Of a stretch of 26,611 nucleotides of DNA, positions 1-6,516 are shown piece by piece (the first letter of the stretch is position 1; each line of letters starts with the position of its first letter). The DNA comes from Gammaproteobacteria bacterium. Lineage in GTDB: Bacteria; Pseudomonadota; Gammaproteobacteria; Pseudomonadales; Pseudohongiellaceae. Both the position numbers and the translations under genes were made by a program. The notes below the pieces were generated by a model. That model made no database searches, had not been told where the DNA came from, and worked only from the letters and a program-made list of their open reading frames with translations. The stretch lies in assembly GCA_003451715.1 (NCBI GenBank), contig DMJN01000108.1, forward strand, positions 1 through 26,611, written 5' to 3'.

Positions 1-433
1 TGCGTTCGAAATCGTATTGCGGATTTTCCAGGCGCGGTACGCGCCCATTCTCCGGATCGACAATGTAAGAAGTACGAAATTCGCCCTTGACCAGTGCCAG
101 ATTGGAGCCGGGATCGACCCAGAAATTATTATAGGCCCTGACGCCGAAGTCATCGGCCCCGCCGGCAGGTATATTATTGATGCCATCGCCTTCGTCCAGG
201 CCACCTTCAATGCCGGCGATCGGTGTGACGGCAGCAATTGCCCGGGCCTGCTCTGCCGATACGACAAGGGAGCCCACCCCTTGCGGACGCGAGAGATTGG
301 TTAAAGAAGCGTTGGTAAAGGTGCCTTCCAGATCGGGCCGATCGGTACTTTGCGCCAGCACCGCGGATGAAGCGAGAGTCGTGCACACTAGTAAGGACCC
401 GATTCGAGCGGCGTGTTTCGACAGGATTGTCAT
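1..433 (-). CDS. Secreted protein, partial (C-terminus beyond the left edge), paralogue of the divergent neighbour
   Basis: The frame is open from an ATG at 433 to the window edge, giving the first 144 residues. An AGGAG ribosome site lies 7 bases upstream of the ATG (441-445, minus strand). The N-terminus is a signal peptide: basic start, a hydrophobic stretch, then an AVLAQ cleavage site near residue 32. The mature part carries PDLEG, then YNNFW, then an RTSYIV...NGRVP motif. The protein encoded divergently from 691 has the same landmarks in the same order (PDLQG, YNSFW, RTSLIT...NGRIP), so the two are paralogues. The family is an uncharacterised secreted one that I associate with marine gammaproteobacteria and acidobacteria, often in many copies. 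No enzymatic motif is visible, so the function is unknown. The signal peptide predicts export to the periplasm or beyond. Confidence 0.8.
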   Translation of the reverse strand, partial: MTILSKHAARIGSLLVCTTLASSAVLAQSTDRPDLEGTFTNASLTNLSRPQGVGSLVVSAEQARAIAAVTPIAGIEGGLDEGDGINNIPAGGADDFGVRAYNNFWVDPGSNLALVKGEFRTSYIVDPENGRVPRLENPQYDFER

Positions 434-502
434 TGGGAAACTCCTGGATTTTTGTTCCTAGATTGCGCTATTACAACACATTGGATAAATAGAGAATACT
501 CA

Positions 503-522
503 CGGAGTCAAATGAGACTCCG
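503..522. repeat. Perfect 7-bp inverted repeat in a divergent promoter region
   Basis: CGGAGTC at 503-509 and GACTCCG at 516-522 are exact reverse complements around a 6-base loop. The element lies between the two divergent paralogous secreted-protein genes (gap 434-690). It could be an operator for a dimeric regulator serving both, or an RNA hairpin. There is no T-run to suggest termination. Confidence 0.4.
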
Positions 523-690
523 CACCAGTGGCTGGAATAGAGCCTCGTTACTAAGGACACAGCGGATAATCACAATATGAAGCCCCTATTTTGGCTATTT
601 GATTGACCTGTCGAAGCTTAAGAAGCAGCATAAGCAGTGGTAGAGTGCTACAGTACCCGTTACAAACAGAAGAACAAATGGAGCGCTATT

Positions 691-1704
691 GTGAAAATCT
701 ATCCCTCCGCTACCGTCAGTTGTATTGCCAGCAGCCTTCTCTTCATTGCCACAGCAACGGCATTCGCACAAACCGACTATCGGATACCCAAAACGGAATA
801 CGGACATCCAGACTTACAGGGTGTCTGGAACTTTGCTTCCCATACACCGGTACAACGAGCCGAGCGCTATGGAGACCGCGAATATCTGACTGAAGAGGAG
901 AATGAAGAAAATCGTTCTCAGTCTATTGCGGCGTTTGAGGCAAGAGCGGAATCGCACTTCGACGGTGTCGGCGGCTATAACTCATTCTGGTACGAGCGCG
1001 CAACTATCGGCTATGACTTGCGCACATCGCTTATCACCTATCCTGCCAACGGGCGTATTCCTGAATTAGTAGAGGGGGCCTACATGCAGAGGGGTGGCGT
1101 TAGCGGTGACATTCCCGGCCAACGACCAGTACGCTTTGCCGTGGGTGGAATCAGGAAAGACGGGCCGGAAGACCGTGGCCTGTCGGAGCGTTGCATCGCC
1201 GGTTTCAATGCCGGACCCCCGTTTATGCCCAGCAGTTACAATAACAATGTGCAGATCATTCAGCATCGGGATCACGTAGTGATAATGACCGAGATGATAC
1301 ATGACGCGCGTATCGTACGGTTAAGCACGGGTCCGGAACTCCATGACGACATCCGGCTCTGGTCTGGTGATAGCAGGGGGTATTGGGATGGCGAAACACT
1401 GGTGGTGGAATCCAGCAATTTCAATGGCATGACCCAGAGTTTTCTCGGTTCTCCCTATGGCGATTCCTACGACAAATTACTCACCGAGCGGTTTACTCGA
1501 GTCAACGCCGCCACTATCGAGTACGAATTTACCGTCGATGAACCAGGCACCTTTACCGACAAAATTACCGCCATGGTGCCAATGACCAGGGTCGATGGCT
1601 TGTTGTATGAATATGCCTGTCACGAAGGGAACTATGGAATGGTAAATTTGTTGCGCGGTGCCAGGCGAGAAGAACTCGATGCACAATTAGGAATCGACCA
1701 ATAA
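691..1704 (+). CDS. Secreted protein of an uncharacterised family (PDLQG...RTSLI...NGRIP type)
   Basis: This is a 337-residue protein. The frame is open from a GTG at 637, but GTG at 691 is the better start: GGAG lies 7 bases upstream (680-683) and a clean signal peptide follows, with cleavage after ATAFA before QTDY (about residue 27). Landmarks in order are PDLQGVW near the mature N-terminus, YNSFW, RTSLIT...NGRIPEL, ERCIAG, YNNNVQI, a GDSRGYWDGETLVVES stretch, and YEYACHEGNYG near the C-terminus. The WxGDSRGxWxGxTLVVE block and the CHEGNY ending mark the uncharacterised family shared with the divergent gene at 1-433. Only two cysteines are obvious in the mature part (ERC and YAC), which could form a disulfide in the periplasm. 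The biochemical role is unknown; co-regulation with its neighbour from the shared intergenic region is an inference. Confidence 0.85.
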   Translation: MKIYPSATVSCIASSLLFIATATAFAQTDYRIPKTEYGHPDLQGVWNFASHTPVQRAERYGDREYLTEEENEENRSQSIAAFEARAESHFDGVGGYNSFWYERATIGYDLRTSLITYPANGRIPELVEGAYMQRGGVSGDIPGQRPVRFAVGGIRKDGPEDRGLSERCIAGFNAGPPFMPSSYNNNVQIIQHRDHVVIMTEMIHDARIVRLSTGPELHDDIRLWSGDSRGYWDGETLVVESSNFNGMTQSFLGSPYGDSYDKLLTERFTRVNAATIEYEFTVDEPGTFTDKITAMVPMTRVDGLLYEYACHEGNYGMVNLLRGARREELDAQLGIDQ

Positions 1705-1917
1705 GGCGGCACTAACACAGGCGAAGAACGCCAATATTCAGATCTGTTACAGAAATAGCTGAAGGCTAATTCTAACGATGCCGGCTGTCCCTGAAGAATC
1801 TTTTAACAGCAAGCAACTTCCCGGCTAGAGACAGAACCTGCTCGTCCGGTTCTTGCCTGAATCACTGTACCCGAATCGGTTACTGATGTTATTAGAATCC
1901 CCCTCGCACCTGAATGG

Positions 1918-2097
1918 TCATGTGAAAAAATAACGTGCGGCCATTGCAAATATCATGATAATCATCAGCGGAGTTATCCAGCCTGCTATCTTGTTGAGCT
2001 CTTCAGGTGATTTTTCCGTGCTGTATTTTTCAATCAAAGGAAGCCCAACCATGAGCGTAAGAAACAGCAGAGCGAGTATTGCAAATAAAGTTCCCAT
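1918..2097 (-). CDS. Small two-helix membrane protein, 59 aa
   Basis: This short minus-strand frame runs from an ATG at 2097 to TGA at 1918. Residues 2-20 form a hydrophobic helix (LFAILALLFLTLMVGL), residues about 24-36 a charged linker (EKYSTEKSPEEL), and residues about 38-55 a second helix (PLMIIMIFAMAA), ending in RYFFT. That hairpin topology is unlikely by chance. A weak CCAGG lies 9 bases before the start. I do not recognise the family. It stands alone between two plus-strand secreted-protein genes, so the context gives no role. The opposite-strand frame over the same bases looks random, which favours the minus strand. The call depends on topology rather than homology. Confidence 0.55.
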   Translation of the reverse strand: MGTLFAILALLFLTLMVGLPLIEKYSTEKSPEELNKIAGWITPLMIIMIFAMAARYFFT

Positions 2098-2390
2098 TTC
2101 TAGATGCCTGGATTCGAAAAATTGGGGATTTAGATATTGAAGATACTGTAGTTTAGCATTGGATGGTATGGTTGGTGAGGGGGAACAATTACTGACAAGA
2201 TGCCCGGTAGGGCGGCAGGGCCTGCTTTTTGGTGGAGACGGGCGGGGGAATTACAAAGGATACCCTCACCACTTATCACATGGGGAATTGATAGGACATC
2301 CACTATTTATAGACTCTTAAGTACAGATAGCTTACATTTTCCTTGTCTACTAACATGACGATGCAACCACCCGGTTGCCTGGAGCGATCG

Positions 2391-3362
2391 ATGCGCAAAT
2401 TAATTAGAATGACAGTCGCTTGTGCCACCTTACTGGCTCTAGTTCTCCCAAACATCGCAGTATCACAGTCAGTCCAATACCACCGAGACGAGTCCTGGGT
2501 TCCAATTCCAGAGGTCTCCCCTCCCTACTGGGAGATGAATGGGGCCGCAGTGGATAGAGAAGGGCGACGGGTTTACGCGACCCGTCGGTTTGATCCACCA
2601 ATAGTTGAGATCGATGGGGCAACGGGGAAGATCCTAAACGAAATTGGATCGGGACTCCTGGCGTGGCCCCACGGCATTTTCGTGGATCATGAGGGATTTA
2701 TATGGGCGGCAGATGCGACAGTCGGCGATCCGCCCAGTCTCGGCTTGATGGGGCCTATCCCTATTGCCGTGAAGGCTGGTCGTGGCCATCAAGTGTTTAA
2801 GCTTACACCCGAAGGAGAGGTCGTGATGGCTCTGGGTACCAAGGGCGTTGCTGGTAACGACTCCGAACACTTTAATGCACCGACTGCTGTGGTCGTCGAC
2901 CCCGTAGACGGCGACATTTTCATATCAGATGGACATAACGACCAGACTAACGCACGGATTGTTAAGTACTCGAAGGACGGGAAGTTCATAACATCATGGG
3001 GGAAATTGGGCTCGGCCCCTGGTGAATTCAATGTGCCCCATGCGCTGGCGCTGGATTCGCAGGGTCGGGTGCTGGTGGCCGATAGGAGCAATCGTCGCAT
3101 TCAGGTTTTCGATCAGGATGGCGGCTTCATAACACAGTGGCCACAGTTCGGGGCGATTTCCGGTATCGCAATTACCCCAGACGATATGATGTTTCTCACA
3201 GTCCTTCAAGGCAATATCATAATCGCAAATGCGAAGGACGGAACCATTCTCGGCGAGATCACGCAGGGTATCAGAGCGGAGGGTGTGGCGACGGACGCCT
3301 ACGGAAATATCTACGCGTCTGAGGTGTTCGATCGGTCAGTTAAGAAATTTGTCAGAGATTAG
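2391..3362 (+). CDS. Secreted NHL-repeat beta-propeller protein, peptidylglycine alpha-amidating lyase-like
   Basis: This is a 323-residue protein. The frame is open from further upstream, but ATG at 2391 has GGAG 6 bases before it and begins a signal peptide (MRKLIRM, hydrophobic core, AVSQS cleavage region), so I start it there. The mature protein is a string of NHL-type blades: HGIFVDHEGFIWAAD, PTAVVVDPVDGDIFISDG, PHALALDSQGRVLVADR, then NRRIQVFDQDGGF. The VADRxNRRIQVFD block and the ISDGHN segment match bacterial proteins annotated as peptidyl-alpha-hydroxyglycine alpha-amidating lyase family. The enzymatic activity in bacteria is largely unproven, so binding or scaffolding by a six-bladed propeller is equally possible. 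It sits alone on the plus strand, with 377 bases of non-coding debris following. The propeller fold is sure; the reaction is not. Confidence 0.87.
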   Translation: MRKLIRMTVACATLLALVLPNIAVSQSVQYHRDESWVPIPEVSPPYWEMNGAAVDREGRRVYATRRFDPPIVEIDGATGKILNEIGSGLLAWPHGIFVDHEGFIWAADATVGDPPSLGLMGPIPIAVKAGRGHQVFKLTPEGEVVMALGTKGVAGNDSEHFNAPTAVVVDPVDGDIFISDGHNDQTNARIVKYSKDGKFITSWGKLGSAPGEFNVPHALALDSQGRVLVADRSNRRIQVFDQDGGFITQWPQFGAISGIAITPDDMMFLTVLQGNIIIANAKDGTILGEITQGIRAEGVATDAYGNIYASEVFDRSVKKFVRD

Positions 3363-3739
3363 CAGGCAGGTGCATAGACGCGGCTGTTGTCTTCAAGATT
3401 GACGCTGGCTTGTGTGCTCATGGCTCAGCCCTTTCGATTCCCGGCAGCAGCGGCGATTTGAACGAAGCAACGGCAATGACGGCACCGATTAGCGACTCCC
3501 AACTGATCAGGGATAGATCCAGCACCTGGGAATCCATGAGCCCGCGGCATTAGTGAATCCCTTCACGTCCAAGAGACGAGGCGGCTGCCCGGGCTGCAGC
3601 GAGGCTGGTTTTCACAGCAAGGAGCGGAGTGGACTTGATTGGAGAGAGCCTTTGTTCTACCTATTCTCTCAGCCAATTGTAATGACCGAATCATTCATGT
3701 AAGAATTGCAAGTTACCGCGGCGGACAAAAAAGAAGCGA
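3363..3739. other. Gene-free gap with gene debris
   Basis: No full gene fits in these 377 bases. On the minus strand, 3537-3418 reads as a 39-codon open frame whose first part copies the downstream CNNM gene. Its TGA overlaps (ATGA) a second 20-codon frame, 3421-3359, that begins like a normal protein N-terminus (MSTQASVNLED). Both are best read as relics of a minus-strand gene pair. Bases 3540-3739 show nothing recognisable apart from a weak imperfect stem near 3640-3675. Confidence 0.5.
3486..3534 (-). repeat. Inverted 49-base copy of an internal CNNM-gene segment
   Basis: Read on the minus strand, these 49 bases match 4001-4049 of the CNNM gene at 45 of 49 positions. An uninterrupted 18-base identity (TCCCTGATCAGTTGGGAG) lies in the middle. 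The copy keeps the codon phase: DSQVLDLSLISWESLI against DFQVLGLSLISWEALI. Similarity stops abruptly at both ends. It is a fragment of an inverted, partly deleted duplicate. Confidence 0.75.
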
Positions 3740-4852
3740 ATGGGACTGTTAGTCGCATTTTTCGTCATCAGCATATTCTTCTCCTTCCTCTGCTCCATTC
3801 TGGAAGCGGTGCTGTTGAGCATCACCCCTGCCTATGTGGGTATTCAGGAGCAGCAGGAATCCGGAATTGCGGATGATCTGACTCGCTTCAAGGATGACAT
3901 CGATCGTCCCTTAGCCGCCATCCTCACTCTCAACACGATTGCACACACCGTCGGCGCCATCGGCGTCGGCTCACAAGCAACGGTGATTTTCGGAGCGACC
4001 GATTTCCAGGTGCTGGGTCTGTCCCTGATCAGTTGGGAGGCGCTAATCGCTGGCGGCATGACCCTGGCAATCCTGATCTTCTCCGAAGTCATTCCCAAGA
4101 CCCTGGGCGCTAATAATTGGGAGGCACTGACCCCGTTCACCGTTCGCACTCTCCGAGTCATGCTCGTTATTCTGGCTCCCCTGGTTTGGTTGAGCCAGTT
4201 CATAACCCGCCGTCTCAAGAAAGATAAAGACAAGCCTGTGCTGAGTCGTGGTGACTTTGCCGCGATGGCCGAAATAGGCAAAGAAACTGGCGTATTGGAA
4301 GAAAAAGAACAGGAAATCATTCACAACTTACTGCGCTTTCGCGCCGTTCTGGTTAAAGACATCATGACGCCCAGGGTGGTGGTGATCTCCGCCAACGAGT
4401 CGATGACGGTGCGCGAGTTTCATGAACAACACGAAGAGCTGCCGTTTTCCCGAATACCGGTTTACAGCGAACAAAGCGACAATATCAAAGGCTACATCCT
4501 CAAGGATGAACTGTTGCTCAGTCTGGTTGAAGAGGATGACGAGAAGCCATTGAGCGATCTCAGGCGAGATGTACTCTTCGTACACAAGACACTTCCCATT
4601 CCTGATCTGCTGGACAAGTTGATCGAGAAAAGGGAACACATTGCACTGGTTGTGGATGAATTCGGCGGCTTCGAGGGAACCGTAACCATGGAAGACATCA
4701 TCGAAACCCTGCTCGGGCTGGAGATTGTGGACGAGTCCGACAGTACAGAAGACATGCAGGCCCTGGCCCGAAAGAATTGGGAAATGCGCGCGCGGAGGAT
4801 GGGAATAATTCCGGTGGAGAATGTCGAGCTTGATAACGAAAATTCGGCCTGA
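3740..4852 (+). CDS. CNNM transmembrane / CBS-pair protein (HlyC/CorC family, short form)
   Basis: This 370-residue integral inner-membrane protein starts at ATG 3740, with GAAG 3-7 bases upstream. Residues about 1-160 form the CNNM (DUF21) domain, with four hydrophobic segments (near 3-25, 57-90, 97-117, 130-155) and the SEVIPKTLG motif. A cytosolic linker follows (LEEKEQEIIHNLLRF), then a CBS pair from DIMTPRVVVI (about 207) to FGGFEGTVTMEDIIETLLG (about 315-333). Proteins of this family are linked to Mg2+/Co2+ efflux or homeostasis, with CBS domains binding ATP-Mg. The C-terminal CorC_HlyC domain of the longer relatives (about 420-440 residues) is absent. The tail after the CBS pair is a short basic stretch and a Glu/Asn-rich end. 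A 49-base inverted copy of codons 88-104 lies upstream at 3486-3534. The family assignment is firm; the transported ion is inferred. Confidence 0.92.
   Translation: MGLLVAFFVISIFFSFLCSILEAVLLSITPAYVGIQEQQESGIADDLTRFKDDIDRPLAAILTLNTIAHTVGAIGVGSQATVIFGATDFQVLGLSLISWEALIAGGMTLAILIFSEVIPKTLGANNWEALTPFTVRTLRVMLVILAPLVWLSQFITRRLKKDKDKPVLSRGDFAAMAEIGKETGVLEEKEQEIIHNLLRFRAVLVKDIMTPRVVVISANESMTVREFHEQHEELPFSRIPVYSEQSDNIKGYILKDELLLSLVEEDDEKPLSDLRRDVLFVHKTLPIPDLLDKLIEKREHIALVVDEFGGFEGTVTMEDIIETLLGLEIVDESDSTEDMQALARKNWEMRARRMGIIPVENVELDNENSA
4001..4049 (+). repeat. Parent arm of the inverted repeat inside the CNNM gene
   Basis: This segment encodes DFQVLGLSLISWEALI in the CNNM domain and is repeated inverted at 3486-3534 with four mismatches. 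The spacing between the arms is about 470 bases. Confidence 0.75.
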
Positions 4853-4901
4853 GCGGGGTGCTGACCTTTCGAAGTTTTGAGGAAACACGAGGGCGCTGAA
4901 G

Positions 4902-5291
4902 ATGATATTGGGTAGCTGTTTATGCGGGCGCGTGTAATACGCCATTACCTGCGAGATCACGTCCATGGGACTCTGCCACTGTCACAACTGCCAGAAGTTC
5001 ACGGGAAGTGCATTCACTCCTGCGGCCTGGATCGCCTACGACAGTGTCCAATGGCGTGAGGGAGAGGAACATCTCACTAGATATGAGTCGAGTCCGGGCG
5101 TATTCCGCTGCTTTTGTTGCCATTGCGGGTCGAGCCTGATCGGTGTCGCCCCCGAACAGAATATGGCAGGGATCTACGCGGGTACCCTTGACGGTGACCA
5201 CGGATTCGCGCCATCGATTCACATCTATACCAGCTGTAAAGCTCCCTGGTACCAGATTCAGGATCATCTGCCCCAGCTCCCGACCGAATGA
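4902..5291 (+). pseudogene. GFA-family (glutathione-dependent formaldehyde-activating enzyme-like) gene broken by an in-frame TAA
   Basis: Translation from ATG 4902 gives MILGSCLCGRV, then TAA at 4935-4937, then YAITCEITSMGLCHCHNCQK in the same frame to the TGA at 5289-5291. SCLCG is the N-terminal zinc-binding CxCG signature of the GFA family, and CHCHNC plus CFCCHCGS are the further zinc-cysteine motifs. The stop therefore interrupts an otherwise intact reading frame of 129 codons. A shorter product of 108 residues could start at ATG 4965 but would lose the CLCG pair and the first beta-strand. GFA proteins bind structural zinc and some act on S-(hydroxymethyl)glutathione or related adducts; most members are uncharacterised. 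The gene follows the CNNM gene by 49 bases. I read it as a recent nonsense mutation or a sequence error. Confidence 0.8.
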
Positions 5292-5370
5292 CGTCAGGAA
5301 AATTTCATCGGAGCTATTAGTGTTCCCAAGTTAATTTGAATTATGTGTGAGGGATATCGAGGAGAAACTC

Positions 5371-5736
5371 ATGAAAGTCTGTGTTATAAGCAACCGAGTT
5401 CCAGTGGCCAAGGGTTATGAAGATGCCTTCGAGGAACGCTTCCGCAATCGTCTCGGCTTGATCGACAATGAACCCGGCTTCCTGCGCAACGAGGTCCATC
5501 GGCCGCGCCCAATGAAAATGGATATGGCAGCGGGAGGCCTGGTCCCCGACGAGGATGCCCAAGGCTATTACATAATCAAGACCTGGTGGCGTGACTTCGA
5601 TGATTTCGTGGCTTGGACTAAGAGTGAAGCTTTTGCGGAAGCCCATCGAAATCCGGCACCCGAAGAGATGTTCGCGGGTTCCACCAAGATCGAGGTTCAC
5701 GAGGTTTTCTTGAGCACGGACCTCGATGTCGATTGA
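5371..5736 (+). CDS. Antibiotic-biosynthesis-monooxygenase (ABM) fold protein, IsdG/HmoA-like heme-degrading monooxygenase
   Basis: This is a 121-residue single-domain protein. ATG at 5371 is preferred over the in-frame GTG 24 bases earlier because AGGAG lies 6 bases upstream (5360-5364). The N-terminus MKVCVISNRVPV has Asn8. The helix segment FVAWTKSEAFAEAHR has Trp82 and His92, ten residues apart as in IsdG (Asn7, Trp67, His77). PGFLRNEVHRP and YYIIKTWW are typical ABM strands. The Asn-Trp-His triad suggests heme binding and ring opening that releases iron, in the cytoplasm. It is about 15 residues longer than IsdG, with an extra loop near residues 45-64 (RPMKMDMAAGG). It stands downstream of the broken GFA gene with an 80-base gap, and no heme transport gene is nearby. 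Fold sure; heme substrate inferred from the triad. Confidence 0.85.
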   Translation: MKVCVISNRVPVAKGYEDAFEERFRNRLGLIDNEPGFLRNEVHRPRPMKMDMAAGGLVPDEDAQGYYIIKTWWRDFDDFVAWTKSEAFAEAHRNPAPEEMFAGSTKIEVHEVFLSTDLDVD

Positions 5737-5834
5737 TCAAACGGAGATCGCTTCGTAAATATCTATAGCTCGTCCAAATGACTTTAATTTGTTTCGTATG
5801 GGTTGTTAGAAACAAGCTCAGCCATTGAATAATT

Positions 5835-5862
5835 GGGGGGCACCAAACGCTTGGTGTCCCCT
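5835..5862. terminator. 12-bp hairpin at a convergent gene junction
   Basis: GGGGGGCACCAA (5835-5846), loop ACGC, then TTGGTGTCCCCT (5851-5862) forms a 12-bp stem allowing two G-U pairs. It sits between the converging ABM and thioesterase genes and takes in the last two bases of the thioesterase stop codon (TAG, 5863-5861). The following T-tract is poor on both strands (AATTATT on the minus strand), so strong intrinsic termination is uncertain. Confidence 0.5.
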
Positions 5863-6271
5863 AACACGGAGGAATCGAATAAGTCCCAACTGAATGCGCA
5901 ATGGGCCGATCATCGCCTTCGGAATAAATCGTCACTTCTCCAACTGCTAATGTTTTACCGAGTTTGAGTATTTTACAGACGCCCAGTATGTCTTTGTCAG
6001 CCACAGGTTTTCGCAGGAAATTGACATTCAGGCTCGTGGTTGCGGCATGTGCAACCAGGCCAATCTCCCTGAGGATTGTCAGGTAAATAGCGCAATCCGC
6101 CAGTCCCATCATGGTTGGTCCGGATACAGTTCCGCCGGGACGTAAATCTTCTGTTTCAACTTTGCGTCTAATCGTCACAGAGTCTTCGTCAAAAGCTTCG
6201 AGTACAAAATTTGCTCGTGGAAACTCCCTGGAAAAAAATGCTTCCATTTCCTTTTTGCTTACTCTAGCCAA
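5861..6271 (-). CDS. PaaI-family hotdog thioesterase
   Basis: This is a 136-residue protein starting at TTG 6271, with a CAGGT-type ribosome site about 6 bases upstream; the next in-frame ATG (6247) would drop the first eight residues. The sequence has the hotdog pattern: LRPGGTVSGPTMMGLADCAIY (loop plus central helix, near residues 43-64), then HAATTSLNVNFLRKPV, and a late strand VGEVTIYSEG...IAHSVGTYSIP. PaaI-type proteins hydrolyse acyl- or aryl-CoA thioesters in the cytoplasm as tetramers. The acidic residue usual in the central helix is represented by Asp in GLADCAIY. Substrate cannot be told. The gene is alone on the minus strand, downstream of the metallo-beta-lactamase-fold gene by 137 bases from the older stop of that gene, so it may be cotranscribed with it. 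Confidence 0.88.
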   Translation of the reverse strand: MARVSKKEMEAFFSREFPRANFVLEAFDEDSVTIRRKVETEDLRPGGTVSGPTMMGLADCAIYLTILREIGLVAHAATTSLNVNFLRKPVADKDILGVCKILKLGKTLAVGEVTIYSEGDDRPIAHSVGTYSIPPC

Positions 6272-6408
6272 AATTTACCTGCCGTAAGTGATTTTGATTG
6301 TGAGAAGTAAATTGTAAACTGCATTCGTATCTACTGCTTCTTGTTGAGGAAGCTATCCTCTAGCCTTTGATGATTACAAGTCTTGTTACAGCCTCCTGAC
6401 ACGCACAA

Positions 6409-6516
6409 TTAGCGGTAGGCCATTTCGGCTCTGGCGCAGTTCTCAGCAACCTGCAGATAGCGAATGACGTGATCGGTTCCCACCACATAGGGGTGGGGAT
6501 CACCGGCCTGTCGAGT
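6409..6516 (-). pseudogene. In-frame C-terminal remainder of the MBL-fold hydrolase beyond a premature TAG
   Basis: After the TAG at 6519-6517 the same frame stays open for 35 codons to a TAA at 6411-6409. It reads TRQAGDPHPYVVGTDHVIRY, then LQVAENCARAEMAYR. A PGxPHPxVxG segment followed by a short helix with a cysteine is, from memory, the usual C-terminal end of related hydrolases. These codons were therefore probably part of the gene until the TAG arose. Confidence 0.65.

Noticed and set aside
1833..1853. AGAACC/GGTTCT hairpin as terminator of the secreted-protein gene
   Set aside because: The stem is only 6 bp with a 9-base loop, no T-run follows, and it lies 130 bases after the stop.
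1955..2140. Plus-strand 61-codon frame
   Set aside because: It overlaps the minus-strand two-helix protein, has no ribosome site, and its composition shows no domain or topology.
4935..4937. Selenocysteine or recoded stop in the GFA gene
   Set aside because: The codon is TAA, not TGA, no selenocysteine element is seen, and TAA ends intact genes elsewhere in the window.
4328..4966. 212-codon minus-strand frame across the CNNM gene
   Set aside because: It is antisense to a clear CBS/CNNM coding region and shows no family motifs.
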